The notes under the pieces: model-generated | Database searches by the model: none | Told to the model about the DNA's origin: nothing | Seen by the model: only the letters and a program-made list of their open reading frames with translations | Assembly (NCBI GenBank): GCA_937901445.1 | Contig: CALDHY010000030.1 | Location: 5,186-69,185 of the forward strand | DNA length: 64,000 nucleotides | Source of the DNA: an uncultured Selenomonadales bacterium | Lineage (GTDB): Bacteria; Bacillota; Negativicutes; Selenomonadales; Selenomonadaceae | Direction: 5' to 3' | Made by a program: the position numbers and the translations under genes | In this document: piece by piece, positions 16,274 to 24,666 of the stretch | Numbering within the stretch: position 1 is the stretch's first letter | Layout of the letters: every line of letters begins with the position of its first letter

Positions 16274-17098
16274 ATGGCAGCAGAAAAAAAAGTTACAAAA
16301 GACGATCTGTTTTGGGTGTTCGTAAAATCCAACTTCCTGCTCGGCTCCTTCAACTTTGAGCGTATGCAGGCTATGGGTTTCTGCGTTGCAATGATTCCTA
16401 TCTTGAAAAAAGTTTATGAAGGCGAAGAACTTAGCAAGGCTTTAAAACGTCACTTGGAATTTTTTAACACTCAACCATTTGTTGCGGCGGCTATTATGGG
16501 TATTATCGGCGCAATGGAAGAGAAAAAAGCTAACGGCGCAGATATCAGCGAAGCAACATTATCCGGTGTTAAAGTCGGTTTAATCGGACCATTGGCGGGC
16601 GTCGGCGACCCTATATTCTGGGGAACAATTCGCCCTGTTTTGGCGGCACTCGGCGCGGGCGTTGCACTTACAGGCTCTTTAATCGGTCCTATGATTTTCT
16701 TCATTGGTTTTAATGCTATTCGTCTTGCTACTCACTGGTACGGCGTACAATACGGTTATACACAAGGTACAGCGTTGGTTGAAAATATCGGCGGTAACCA
16801 AATGCACTTCCTTACCGAAGGTGCGTCCGTTCTCGGTCTTTTGGTTATGGGCGCGCTCGTTGCAAAATGGACAAGCGTAAATATGCCGCTCGTTATTTCT
16901 GAATATACCAATTCAGCCGGTGAACACGTTGTTACAACTTTACAATCTATTCTTGACAGTTTAATGCCAAGTATCGTTCCGCTCCTTATGACTTTTGCTT
17001 GTATGTTCCTCTTGAAAAAGGGCGTCAATGCTTTAACAATCATTGTCGGACTTTTCGTAATTGGTATTGTCGGTTACGCTGTTGGTCTTATGGCGTAA
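16274..17098 (+). CDS. Mannose-family PTS system, EIID subunit
   Basis: The 274-residue membrane subunit pairs with IIC. It shows the IID signatures NFERMQAMGFCVAMIPILKK, QPFVAAAIMGIIGAMEE and VGLIGPLAGVGDPIFWGTI, and a hydrophobic C-terminal anchor. GGAGGCGG precedes the ATG 13 bp after the IIC stop. It ends the operon; a terminator follows. Confidence 0.94.
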   Translation: MAAEKKVTKDDLFWVFVKSNFLLGSFNFERMQAMGFCVAMIPILKKVYEGEELSKALKRHLEFFNTQPFVAAAIMGIIGAMEEKKANGADISEATLSGVKVGLIGPLAGVGDPIFWGTIRPVLAALGAGVALTGSLIGPMIFFIGFNAIRLATHWYGVQYGYTQGTALVENIGGNQMHFLTEGASVLGLLVMGALVAKWTSVNMPLVISEYTNSAGEHVVTTLQSILDSLMPSIVPLLMTFACMFLLKKGVNALTIIVGLFVIGIVGYAVGLMA

Positions 17099-17121
17099 TT
17101 CAAATTTAAAATTTTTTCACG

Positions 17122-17149
17122 GGCTCTGCAATTTTGCGGAGTCTTTTTT
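17122..17149 (+). terminator. Terminator of the PTS operon
   Basis: GGCTCTGC and GCGGAGTC (17122-17143, loop AATTTT, with G-U pairs) are followed by T6. Confidence 0.8.
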
Positions 17150-17155
17150 GTTGCA

Positions 17156-17185
17156 ATAAAAAAAGTCAACCTGCGCGATTGACTT
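17156..17185 (-). terminator. Terminator of the 17.2-18.1 kb minus-strand pair
   Basis: A perfect 7-bp stem AAGTCAA/TTGACTT (17163-17169, 17179-17185) gives a T7 tract on the minus strand. Confidence 0.8.
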
Positions 17186-17191
17186 AAAAAT

Positions 17192-17638
17192 TTATCCTGC
17201 TTTGATATTTAAAATTTCGCCTTTTACAGCGTCGATATAAAATTTGTATTTGACGTTTTCGGCAATGCAGGAAACTTTGTACACCGGCTGAAATATTTCA
17301 CTGTTCAAATTTACTTGTTTAGATTTTTTATCTGAAATTCTCAAGGAAATTTCTTTGTAAGTGATTGAATTTTCTGCTGTACCAATAAATTTTGCAACCA
17401 TTGAACGAACTGCATTATTGTCAATCAGTGAAATATTTTTTTCCTTCGCAAGATTTTCAATAATTACAGTTTGCGCTTGCGCTTCAGCAATTTTTTTAAT
17501 TTCTTTCTGCTGATGAAGATAAAATGCACCGCCTCCGGCACAAAACGCGCCTATCACCAAAATTACCGCAAATTTTTTTAAAAGTTTTTTGGTAAATACG
17601 CACTTCAAAAAATTTTTAACTTCTGAAATTTGACTCAT
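17192..17638 (-). CDS. Membrane-anchored PepSY-like protein
   Basis: The 148-residue protein has one N-terminal transmembrane segment (FAVILVIGAFCAGGGAFYL) and an extracytoplasmic domain. That domain ends in YKFYIDAVKGEILNIKAG, typical of the PepSY domain seen in peptidase-inhibitory modules. ATG 17638 sits 10 nt after AAAGGGGC. The gene overlaps the end of the preceding gene by 23 nt, so the two are probably cotranslated. Function unknown. Confidence 0.6.
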   Translation of the reverse strand: MSQISEVKNFLKCVFTKKLLKKFAVILVIGAFCAGGGAFYLHQQKEIKKIAEAQAQTVIIENLAKEKNISLIDNNAVRSMVAKFIGTAENSITYKEISLRISDKKSKQVNLNSEIFQPVYKVSCIAENVKYKFYIDAVKGEILNIKAG

Positions 17639-18122
17639 ATTTTGCACGCCCCTTTAAAACGCCACATTTAATTTCATGAACTTGTCCGTTTTTAATTTCA
17701 AAAACCAATCCCAAATTTTTATTTTCCTCCGTGCAATAAATGTACTTGTCTTCGTGAATAAAATCTGCCTTGCCGTAAGCTTTTTCAAGTGCCGAAACGT
17801 CCGCGCCAATTCCAATTCCGGCGGCGGTTTTTGCGTCGCTAAGGTCTTCAACTTCAATCTCATAAACTTTGCCGTTGACAAATTCAATTTCTAAATCGCC
17901 GTATTTGTATTTGATTTTTTCGCCGTGATAATTTTCGGCGTGGTGTTTTTTGTCAGTCTTCGTTTTAGATTTTTCAGGCTGTCCCAAATTTTTTTCAACG
18001 TCACTGATTGACGCGCCATATTCAACGCCGCCCAAAACAAGTTGACTTTGCGGAATTGCCGCAGAACAAACTGAACCGCTTAAAATCGCCGCACCCAAAA
18101 TTGCCGATAAAAACTTTTTCAT
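17616..18122 (-). CDS. Secreted protein with two internal repeats, unknown function
   Basis: The 168-residue protein has a clear signal peptide (MKKFLSAILGAAILSGSVCS, then AA). Two similar modules follow. Each has a Gly-x-Ser/Asp-Val...Leu-Gly/Ala motif (YGASISDVEKNLGQPEKS and IGADVSALEKAYGKADFI) and then a strand-rich FxxGKVYEIEV / IKNGQVHEIKC segment. This resembles SmpA/BamE-like or beta-lactamase-inhibitor-like folds, but that is only a guess. It is cotranscribed with the PepSY-like gene and divergent from the histidine kinase. Confidence 0.6.
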   Translation of the reverse strand: MKKFLSAILGAAILSGSVCSAAIPQSQLVLGGVEYGASISDVEKNLGQPEKSKTKTDKKHHAENYHGEKIKYKYGDLEIEFVNGKVYEIEVEDLSDAKTAAGIGIGADVSALEKAYGKADFIHEDKYIYCTEENKNLGLVFEIKNGQVHEIKCGVLKGRAKYESNFRS

Positions 18123-18258
18123 TTTTGAATCGCTCCTTCAAATTTTTTTACGTTGCAGATTGTAACCGCCATATCTAAACAATTTCTAAACTGAATAAAA
18201 AAATTTTATAAAATGTTTAAATTTAACGCTTAAAATAATTTTGAAAGGCGGCGATAAG

Positions 18259-19755
18259 ATGAAGATTCAAGATATTTCCTTGAGAAAACGGCTGTTGGTC
18301 GGAAATTTTTTAATGGTAGTTATTCCGGTGTTTGTAATTGCGGCGATGGGCTGGTTGATTTTCAGCGTGGTAAACTTTGCAGATACAGGGCAAAAAAGCG
18401 CGGTACTTTCAAATATTTTTGAAGATAAAGGCTCCGCGCTGTCAATTCAATTTGCCGTAAGCTCGCTAAAAAATGAAGTCGAGCGGCACAACCATTTTAA
18501 ATTAAAGCACATTCAAAAAGATTTTCAAATTTTGGAATCGCAGGGAATTTACGGCGCGGTTTTTCAAGGCAAAAAAATTTTGTACTTGACGCCAACTGCT
18601 GACGTTGCAGAAATTACGCGGCAAATTTCGGCAAGAAAAATTTTAAATTCCACAATGATTTGGGACAATCAAGGCTTTGCATTTTTTTACAATTCAAGAG
18701 GCGCGGTTATAATGGCAGTCGGCAAAATTCCGTTCACGGAGCAAAAAACAATTTCAAGTTTTCCGCTCAAAGAAATTTTGGAAATTGGCGGCACGATTAT
18801 TTTTATTTGCACTGTCATTTTTATAATTTTGCTCGGCAGATATTTATCACGACTTTTATCGTTGCAAATTTTGGAGCCGCTTAAAAAACTGCGCGAGGTA
18901 TCGGAAAAAATTCGTGCAGGAAATTTGGAAGTTGCAGTAAACTTTGATTCAAAAGACGAAATTGGCGAAACTTGCCGAGCGTTTGATAAAATGAGAATTG
19001 AACTGCGCGAAAATAAAATTTTGCGTGAAAAATATGAACAGAATAGAAAAGAATTAATCGCCGGAATTTCTCACGACCTTGCAACGCCGCTGACTGCTTT
19101 AAAAGGCTACGCAAGCGGGATTTTGGACGGTATCGCCAATACGCCGGAGAAAAAAATTCACTACGTCGAAATGATAAGTCAAACTGTCGGCGATATGGAA
19201 AAACTTGTTGAAAGTTTGTTTTTGTTTTCAAAGTTGGATTTGGGCAAGATTGAATTTAATTTGGAACCGGTTAATCTGTACGAATATTTTTCTGATTTTG
19301 TAACCGAAAAAAAAGAAATGTACTTGCAACGCGGTTTGAATTTAAAATTTGCCGCCGATAAAAATATTGGTAAGGTTAAGATTGACATTTTACAATTTAC
19401 GCGGGTTGTGAATAATCTTTTGGACAACAGCATAAAGTATAAAAAATCTGAAGTTGTCAACGTGCTGATTAAAATTCAAAACGCCGGAAATTTTTTGCAG
19501 ATAATTTTTGCAGATGACGGGCGCGGCGTGGCGAAAGAGGAACTGCCCAAAATTTTTGATATTTTCTACAGGACAGATCCCGCGCGTTCAAGTATAATTA
19601 AAGGGAGCGGCTTGGGGCTTGCCGTTGTCAAAGAAATTGTTTTGGGAATGAGCGGCGAAATTTGCGCGGCTGAAACTTTTGGCGGCGGGGTGACGATTTT
19701 AATAAAATTACCGCTTGAGGAGGATACCGTTGAAAAAGAAAATTCTGCTGATTGA
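18259..19755 (+). CDS. Sensor histidine kinase with HAMP domain
   Basis: The 498-residue membrane kinase has a first transmembrane helix (residues ~15-40), an extracytoplasmic sensor region of ~140 residues, a second helix (IIFICTVIFIILLGRYL), and HAMP. HisKA follows with phospho-acceptor His272 in ISHDLATPLTALKGY, then an ATPase domain with NNLLDNSIKYKK, DDGRGV and GSGLGLAVVKEI. I chose ATG 18259, 6 nt after GGCGGCGA; the upstream TTG at 18241 lacks a ribosome site. The response regulator overlaps its 3' end by 26 nt. The signal is unknown; the divergent envelope genes hint at an envelope role (inference). Confidence 0.93.
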   Translation: MKIQDISLRKRLLVGNFLMVVIPVFVIAAMGWLIFSVVNFADTGQKSAVLSNIFEDKGSALSIQFAVSSLKNEVERHNHFKLKHIQKDFQILESQGIYGAVFQGKKILYLTPTADVAEITRQISARKILNSTMIWDNQGFAFFYNSRGAVIMAVGKIPFTEQKTISSFPLKEILEIGGTIIFICTVIFIILLGRYLSRLLSLQILEPLKKLREVSEKIRAGNLEVAVNFDSKDEIGETCRAFDKMRIELRENKILREKYEQNRKELIAGISHDLATPLTALKGYASGILDGIANTPEKKIHYVEMISQTVGDMEKLVESLFLFSKLDLGKIEFNLEPVNLYEYFSDFVTEKKEMYLQRGLNLKFAADKNIGKVKIDILQFTRVVNNLLDNSIKYKKSEVVNVLIKIQNAGNFLQIIFADDGRGVAKEELPKIFDIFYRTDPARSSIIKGSGLGLAVVKEIVLGMSGEICAAETFGGGVTILIKLPLEEDTVEKENSAD

Positions 19756-20416
19756 AGACGACGAAAAAATTTCTGAAATTGAACGTGATTATTTGGAGGC
19801 AAACGATTTTGAAGTTGAAATTGTTCACGACGGCAAACTCGGACTTGAAAAAGCCGTTGCAAATGAATACTCGCTGATAATCCTGGATATTATGTTGCCG
19901 GGCGTTGACGGTTTTCAAATTTGCCGTGAAATTCGCAAGTCGAAGGAAACGCCAATTTTGATTGTTTCGGCAAAACGTGAAGATATTGATAAAATACGTG
20001 CGCTGGGACTTGGAGCCGATGACTACGTGATAAAGCCTTTCAGCCCAAATGAATTGACGGCAAGAGTTAAGGCGCATATTTCACGCTACGAAAGATTAAC
20101 CGGCAAGACTAACGATAAAAATTTACATTTCGGCGAATTGGAAATTCAGCCAGAGGCGCGACGTGTTTTTTCAGGCGGCAAAGAAATTTCACTGAAAAAC
20201 AAAGAATTTGAATTGTTGCTTTTCCTCGCGCAGAATCCCAATATTGTTTTCAGCAAAGACAGATTGTTTGACAGAATTTGGGGGATTGATTCAATGGGCG
20301 ATACGGCAACGGTTATGGTGCATATTAATCGCCTTCGTGAAAAAATTGAGCCCGTCCCTTCCAATCCAAAATATATTGAAACAGTTTGGGGCGCGGGTTA
20401 CAGATTTAAAAGTTGA
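19730..20416 (+). CDS. OmpR/PhoB-family response regulator
   Basis: This 228-residue DNA-binding regulator is the partner of the overlapping kinase. The receiver domain has the acidic pair in LLIEDDEK, phospho-acceptor Asp53 in LDIMLPG, and Lys in IKPF. The C-terminal winged helix reads EFELLLFLAQNPNIVFSKDR and ends in IETVWGAGYRFK. The start is TTG 19730, 6 nt after GAGGAGG. Kinase-before-regulator is the less usual gene order. Confidence 0.95.
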   Translation: MKKKILLIEDDEKISEIERDYLEANDFEVEIVHDGKLGLEKAVANEYSLIILDIMLPGVDGFQICREIRKSKETPILIVSAKREDIDKIRALGLGADDYVIKPFSPNELTARVKAHISRYERLTGKTNDKNLHFGELEIQPEARRVFSGGKEISLKNKEFELLLFLAQNPNIVFSKDRLFDRIWGIDSMGDTATVMVHINRLREKIEPVPSNPKYIETVWGAGYRFKS

Positions 20417-20441
20417 CTTAATTTTGGCGGTTTTATATAAT
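20413..20441 (+). promoter_or_regulatory. Promoter of the acyl-CoA synthetase gene
   Basis: TTGACT (20413-20418), 17 bp, TATAAT (20436-20441). The -35 box overlaps the stop codon of the response regulator gene. Confidence 0.8.
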
Positions 20442-20475
20442 TGCAACGTTATTTTAAAAATGGAAGGTGTTATAT

Positions 20476-22113
20476 TTGCCTGTAATGGAATACTTGGAGC
20501 GCAACGCCGAACTTTACGGCGATGAAGTTGCGCTTGTAGAATTGAATCCCAATGAGCCGGACGGACAACGCAGGACGTGGAAAGAATACAGTTTGATTGA
20601 ATCTAATCGTTTTGCGCCGTACAGAAAAGAAATTACTTGGAGCGTATTTGACGAAAAGGCTAATCGCTGTGCAAATTTTTTGATTGAACGCGGCGTACAA
20701 AAAGGCGATAAAGTTGCAATAATTATGTACAACTGCCTTGAGTGGTTGCCGATTTATTTTGGAATTTTGAAAACGGGCGCAATAGCCGTGCCGTTCAATT
20801 TTCGCTACACTGCTGAAGAAATTTTATATTGCGCTGAACTTGCTGAAGTTGACGTGATAATTTTTGGACCTGAATTTATTGGGCGTATTGAAACAAATGC
20901 CGAAAGACTTTCACGCGGCAGACTTTTAATTTACGTTGGCGATAACTGCCCGAGTTTTGCTGAAAGTTATCATTTATTGGCGGCGAATTGTTCAAGCCAC
21001 AAGCCTAACGTCGGCGAAATTACGGACGAAGATTTTGGCGCAATTTATTTTTCAAGCGGTACAACCGGTTTTCCAAAGGCTATTTTACACAAGCACCAAA
21101 GTTTGACGCAAGCCGCGCAAATGGAACAGAAACACCACTTGACGGGGCGCGGCGATTGTTTTTTGTGTATACCGCCGCTTTATCATACCGGCGCAAAATT
21201 TCACTGGATGGGCAGCCTTGTTGCCGGTTCTCGCGCAGTTTTGCTTAAAGGTACAAAGCCGGAAATAATTCTTGACGCCGTATCAAAAGAAAAATGTACA
21301 ATCGTTTGGCTTTTAGTGCCTTGGGCGCAGGATATAGTTGACGCGCTCGACAGGGGCGATATAAAACTTTCAGATTATGAAATTTCGCAGTGGCGGTTAA
21401 TGCACATTGGCGCGCAACCTGTACCGCCTTCCTTAATTCGCCGCTGGAAAAAATATTTCCCCAATCACGACTACGATACAAATTACGGCTTAAGTGAATC
21501 AACCGGTCCCGGCTGTGTACATTTGGGCTTAGAAAACATTTCAAAAGTTGGAGCTATCGGCGTGCCCGGTTATCGTTGGAAATGTAAAATTATTGACGAA
21601 CATGGCGCGGAAGTTGCACGCGGTGAAGTCGGCGAACTTTGCGTAAAAGGTCCCGGCGTTATGACTTGCTACTACAACGACGAAAAAGCAACTGCTGAAG
21701 TCCTTAAGGGCGGCTGGCTTTTAACGGGCGATATGGCAATGCAAGATGAAGACGGCTTTTACTTTTTGGTTGACAGGAAGAAAGACGTTATTGTTAGCGG
21801 CGGCGAAAATATTTATCCCGTACAAATTGAAGATTTTCTGCACAAATTCGACAAGGTTAAAGATGTTGCAGTTATCGGCTTGGCAGACAGGCGACTCGGT
21901 GAAATTAGCGCGGCGATTATCGAAATTAAAGACGGTATGAATTGCACTGAAGACGAAATAAATAATTTCTGCGCAGAATTGCCACGCTACAAACGCCCAA
22001 AAAAAATTATTTTTGCAGACGTGCCGCGCAACGCTACAGGTAAAATTGAAAAGCCCGCACTGCGCAAACGTTACGGCGCAGATAAACTTGTTGCTCAAGA
22101 AAATCGCAGTTAA
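20476..22113 (+). CDS. AMP-forming acyl-CoA synthetase / ligase
   Basis: This enzyme activates a carboxylic acid to acyl-AMP and then acyl-CoA. The 545-residue protein carries the AMP-binding P-loop YFSSGTTGFPKAILHKH and the acyl/adenine motif YGLSESTGPG. The hinge region is GDMAMQDEDGFYFLVDRKKD followed by VIVSGGENIYP, and the catalytic lysine region is RNATGKIEKPALR. I chose TTG 20476, 8 nt after GGAAGG; ATG 20485 is too far from that site. Chain length of the substrate is not predictable. Monocistronic, with its own promoter and terminator. Confidence 0.93.
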   Translation: MPVMEYLERNAELYGDEVALVELNPNEPDGQRRTWKEYSLIESNRFAPYRKEITWSVFDEKANRCANFLIERGVQKGDKVAIIMYNCLEWLPIYFGILKTGAIAVPFNFRYTAEEILYCAELAEVDVIIFGPEFIGRIETNAERLSRGRLLIYVGDNCPSFAESYHLLAANCSSHKPNVGEITDEDFGAIYFSSGTTGFPKAILHKHQSLTQAAQMEQKHHLTGRGDCFLCIPPLYHTGAKFHWMGSLVAGSRAVLLKGTKPEIILDAVSKEKCTIVWLLVPWAQDIVDALDRGDIKLSDYEISQWRLMHIGAQPVPPSLIRRWKKYFPNHDYDTNYGLSESTGPGCVHLGLENISKVGAIGVPGYRWKCKIIDEHGAEVARGEVGELCVKGPGVMTCYYNDEKATAEVLKGGWLLTGDMAMQDEDGFYFLVDRKKDVIVSGGENIYPVQIEDFLHKFDKVKDVAVIGLADRRLGEISAAIIEIKDGMNCTEDEINNFCAELPRYKRPKKIIFADVPRNATGKIEKPALRKRYGADKLVAQENRS

Positions 22114-22133
22114 AAATTTTTTTGAAACTAAAA

Positions 22134-22163
22134 AACCCGCTTAAACCGGCGGGTTATTTTTTT
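22134..22163. terminator. Bidirectional terminator between acyl-CoA synthetase and glycosyltransferase
   Basis: AACCCGC/GCGGGTT (22134-22140, 22149-22155) is followed by a T-rich tract. The minus-strand glycosyltransferase stop codon (22154-22156) overlaps the right arm. Confidence 0.8.
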
Positions 22164-22900
22164 TGTAATTCAAGCAGTTTCAAATATTTCATCATTGTAT
22201 AAAAAAAGTGATTCGCGCAGGTGTAAAATCCGTACCAGCCGTCCAAAAATCCCGCCTTAATAAAAAACATTTTGAAAAATCCCGCGCTTGCGTGCAGAAA
22301 CGCGCCCGCCCTTGAAATTCTTTTGCCTTTTTTAAAATTATCTTCAGCCCAAATTGTGCTGTACATTTGCATTTTACTTTCCCATTGGCTCCAGCTGCGG
22401 TAGGTGTAATGTTCAAGATAACCCTGTAAAGTTTTAATTTCACAGGGGCAATTCGGATGTTCGTGAACTTTGCCCGACCATTGAACTTTTTCACGCGGAA
22501 ACATTCTCAAAACATAATCGGGATTTAAAACGCCGTGATTGAAAGTTACGCCAAATGCAGTTGTCTTGCGTTGAATTTTGTACTGTAAATTTAAATTATC
22601 CTGCGCGAGGATTTTTTTTATATGTTCGACAGATTTTAAAGTTAATCTTTCGTCCGCGTCAATGTACAAAATTAAATCAGCCGCCGTTTTATCGAGCGCA
22701 AAATTTCTCTGCGCGGCAAAGTCATTATCCCATGCACGGTAAAAAACTTTTGCGCCGTTTTTTTCGGCAAGTTCAACGGTTTTATCAGTACTGCCGGAAT
22801 CGATTATTAAAATTTCGTCCGTACATTGGCGGGCGTTTCTTATCACGTCAACAATATGGTATTCTTCATTTTTCGTCAAAATAATAATTGCAAGCGTCAT
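22154..22900 (-). CDS. Family 2 glycosyltransferase (WaaE/KdtX-like)
   Basis: This is a GT-A fold transferase of 248 residues. It shows the nucleotide-sugar motif IILTKNEEYHIVDVI, IDSGSTDKTVELAEKNG, WDNDFAAQRNFALDK and the metal-binding DxD region YIDADERL. These are typical of lipopolysaccharide-core glucosyltransferases of the WaaE/KdtX group. ATG 22900 follows AGGAGA; the longer open frame upstream has no ribosome site. An LPS-core role is plausible because heptose genes lie at 59-62.6 kb. Confidence 0.85.
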   Translation of the reverse strand: MTLAIIILTKNEEYHIVDVIRNARQCTDEILIIDSGSTDKTVELAEKNGAKVFYRAWDNDFAAQRNFALDKTAADLILYIDADERLTLKSVEHIKKILAQDNLNLQYKIQRKTTAFGVTFNHGVLNPDYVLRMFPREKVQWSGKVHEHPNCPCEIKTLQGYLEHYTYRSWSQWESKMQMYSTIWAEDNFKKGKRISRAGAFLHASAGFFKMFFIKAGFLDGWYGFYTCANHFFYTMMKYLKLLELQKK

Positions 22901-23108
22901 TAAATTTCTCCTAAAAATTTTGGCTAATTTTATACTGCAAAAAAAAATTTGTAAATATAAAAAATATCCGCGTACGTGCGCCTGAAGGGCTCTAGCTGAA
23001 GATTTTGAGTAAATTTGGTACAATTACCCTAAAAACAATTTAAACCTGCCTTAAATCGAAAATTTCACGTTTTCAAGAAAATTTTACTCTTGCCTTGTAT
23101 TTGTAATT

Positions 23109-23386
23109 GCGTGTACACGGACGCTTGAATTTTTATTGTGAATTTGCGCGTACACTGACGCCTGAATTTTTTATTGTGAATTTGCGTGTACACGGACGCT
23201 TGAATTTTTTTATTGTGAATTTGTGTGCATACAGACGCTTGAATTTTTTATTGTGAATTTGCGCGTACACGGTCGCTTGAAATTTTTTGTGAATTTGCGT
23301 GTACACGGTCGCTTGAAATTTTTTGTGAATTTGCGTGTACACGGACGCTTTAGATTTTTATTGTGTGCTTGCGTGCATACTGACAC
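23109..23386. repeat. Eight-unit tandem repeat, period 36-39 bp
   Basis: Unit starts are at 23109, 23146, 23184, 23223, 23261, 23297, 23333 and 23371. Each has a GCGTGTACACGGACGC-like core, which contains the palindrome GTGTACAC, then a T-rich stretch and TTGTGAATTT. An 18-bp near-identical sequence (AAATTTTRCTCTTGCCT type) flanks it at 23078 and 23390. The remainder of the 22901-23502 gap holds only AT-rich DNA and the telA promoter. No coding frame looks real. Confidence 0.85.
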
Positions 23387-23435
23387 TAAAAAATTTTGCT
23401 CTTGCCTAAAATCTGTAGTTTTCCTGAAAAAAAAG

Positions 23436-23464
23436 TTGATTTTAACGCCGCGTTTTTTTATAAT
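23436..23464 (+). promoter_or_regulatory. Promoter of telA-pbp
   Basis: TTGATT (23436-23441), 17 bp, TATAAT (23459-23464). It lies just after the tandem array. Confidence 0.8.
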
Positions 23465-23502
23465 TTAAAAGAGTTTTTGAAAATACTATGGAGGAAAATT
23501 TT

Positions 23503-24666
23503 ATGGCAGATATAAACCTTGAAGATTTAATGGCGCAAAAGGCGGCAAGCCCTTCAAATGACGAAACGCCCGCCGCTGAAGTCAAGCCGGAAGTCGAAAT
23601 TGCGAAAGTTACTCAACAAGTAGAAACTTTGACGCCCGCCGAACGCCAAAAAGTTCAATCGATTAAAGACGGAATTAATTTAATGGATTCTTCAACGCCC
23701 CTGACTTTCGGCGCGCCCGCACAAAAAGAAATCGCGCAGTTTTCGGACAGCATTTTGGCTAAAATTCGTACAAAAGATTCAGGCGAAGTCGGAAATTTGC
23801 TGAATGATTTGGTTGCAAAGGTTAAAGGCTTCGACGTTGCCGAAAAAAAATCTTTCGTAAGCAAAATTCCTATTCTCGGTTCACTCGTAGACAAGGGCGA
23901 AAATCTTATGCAGGGCTACGAAAAACTTTCTACGCAAGTTGAAAAAATTCAAGCCGGTCTCGAACGCTCAAAAGTTAAAATGATGGAAGACGTTGTAATG
24001 TTCGATACGCTGTACGAAAAAAATTTGGCGTACTTCAAAGATTTACAACTTTATATTCTTGCCGGTGAAGAAAAACTTGAAGAAATGCGCACCGTAACTT
24101 TGCCGAAACTTAAAGCACAAGCCGCCGCCAAAAATGATCCTATGGCAGTTCAAGTTGTCGCAGATTTTGAACAAAGTGTTGACAGATTTGAAAAGAAACT
24201 TCATGATTTAAAACTTAGCAAAACTATCGCTATTCAAACTGCGCCGCAAATTCGCCTGATTCAAAATAACGACCGCGTTTTAATTGACAGGGTACAATCC
24301 GCAATTTATCACACTATCCCGCTCTGGAAAAATCAAATGGTAATTGCACTCGGTTTATCACGTCAACAGGAAGTTATTCAAATGCAACGCGCCGTAGCTG
24401 ATGCCACAAATGACTTGCTCCGCCGTAACGCCGAAATGCTCAAACAAAATACCATTGACACGGCAAGGGCAAATGAACGCGGCGTTGTCGATGTTGAAAC
24501 TGTTAAAAAAGTCAACGAAGATTTAATTGCTACGATTGAAGAAACAGTTAAAATTCAACAGGAAGGCAGAGCTAAACGCGCCGCCGCCGAAAAGGAACTT
24601 CTCGCCATTGAAGGCAAACTCAAAGAAGCTCTTTTGAGAAATTCCAACAGAACAACTAATCAGTAA
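23503..24666 (+). CDS. TelA / KlaA family toxic-anion-resistance protein
   Basis: The 387-residue cytoplasmic protein is largely alpha-helical. Family-type segments include LTPAERQKVQSIKDGINLMD, KIPILGSLVDKGENLMQGYE and LWKNQMVIALGLSRQQEVI. The family was named for tellurite resistance but occurs widely in envelope-stress contexts, and its biochemical role is unclear. I chose ATG 23503, preceded by GGAGGAAAATTTT; ATG 23488 lies inside that ribosome site. It overlaps the pbp gene as TAATG, so the two are translationally coupled, which suggests a cell-wall link. Confidence 0.9.
   Translation: MADINLEDLMAQKAASPSNDETPAAEVKPEVEIAKVTQQVETLTPAERQKVQSIKDGINLMDSSTPLTFGAPAQKEIAQFSDSILAKIRTKDSGEVGNLLNDLVAKVKGFDVAEKKSFVSKIPILGSLVDKGENLMQGYEKLSTQVEKIQAGLERSKVKMMEDVVMFDTLYEKNLAYFKDLQLYILAGEEKLEEMRTVTLPKLKAQAAAKNDPMAVQVVADFEQSVDRFEKKLHDLKLSKTIAIQTAPQIRLIQNNDRVLIDRVQSAIYHTIPLWKNQMVIALGLSRQQEVIQMQRAVADATNDLLRRNAEMLKQNTIDTARANERGVVDVETVKKVNEDLIATIEETVKIQQEGRAKRAAAEKELLAIEGKLKEALLRNSNRTTNQ

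Noticed and set aside
23133-23342. Minus-strand open frame encoding a repeated TQIHKKFQA-like protein
   Set aside because: It is only a translation of the tandem DNA array; no ribosome site, and the frame breaks with unit length.
23101-23400. Possible CRISPR array
   Set aside because: The segments between the conserved cores are themselves nearly identical (T-rich plus TTGTGAATTT), so there are no unique spacers, and no cas genes adjoin.
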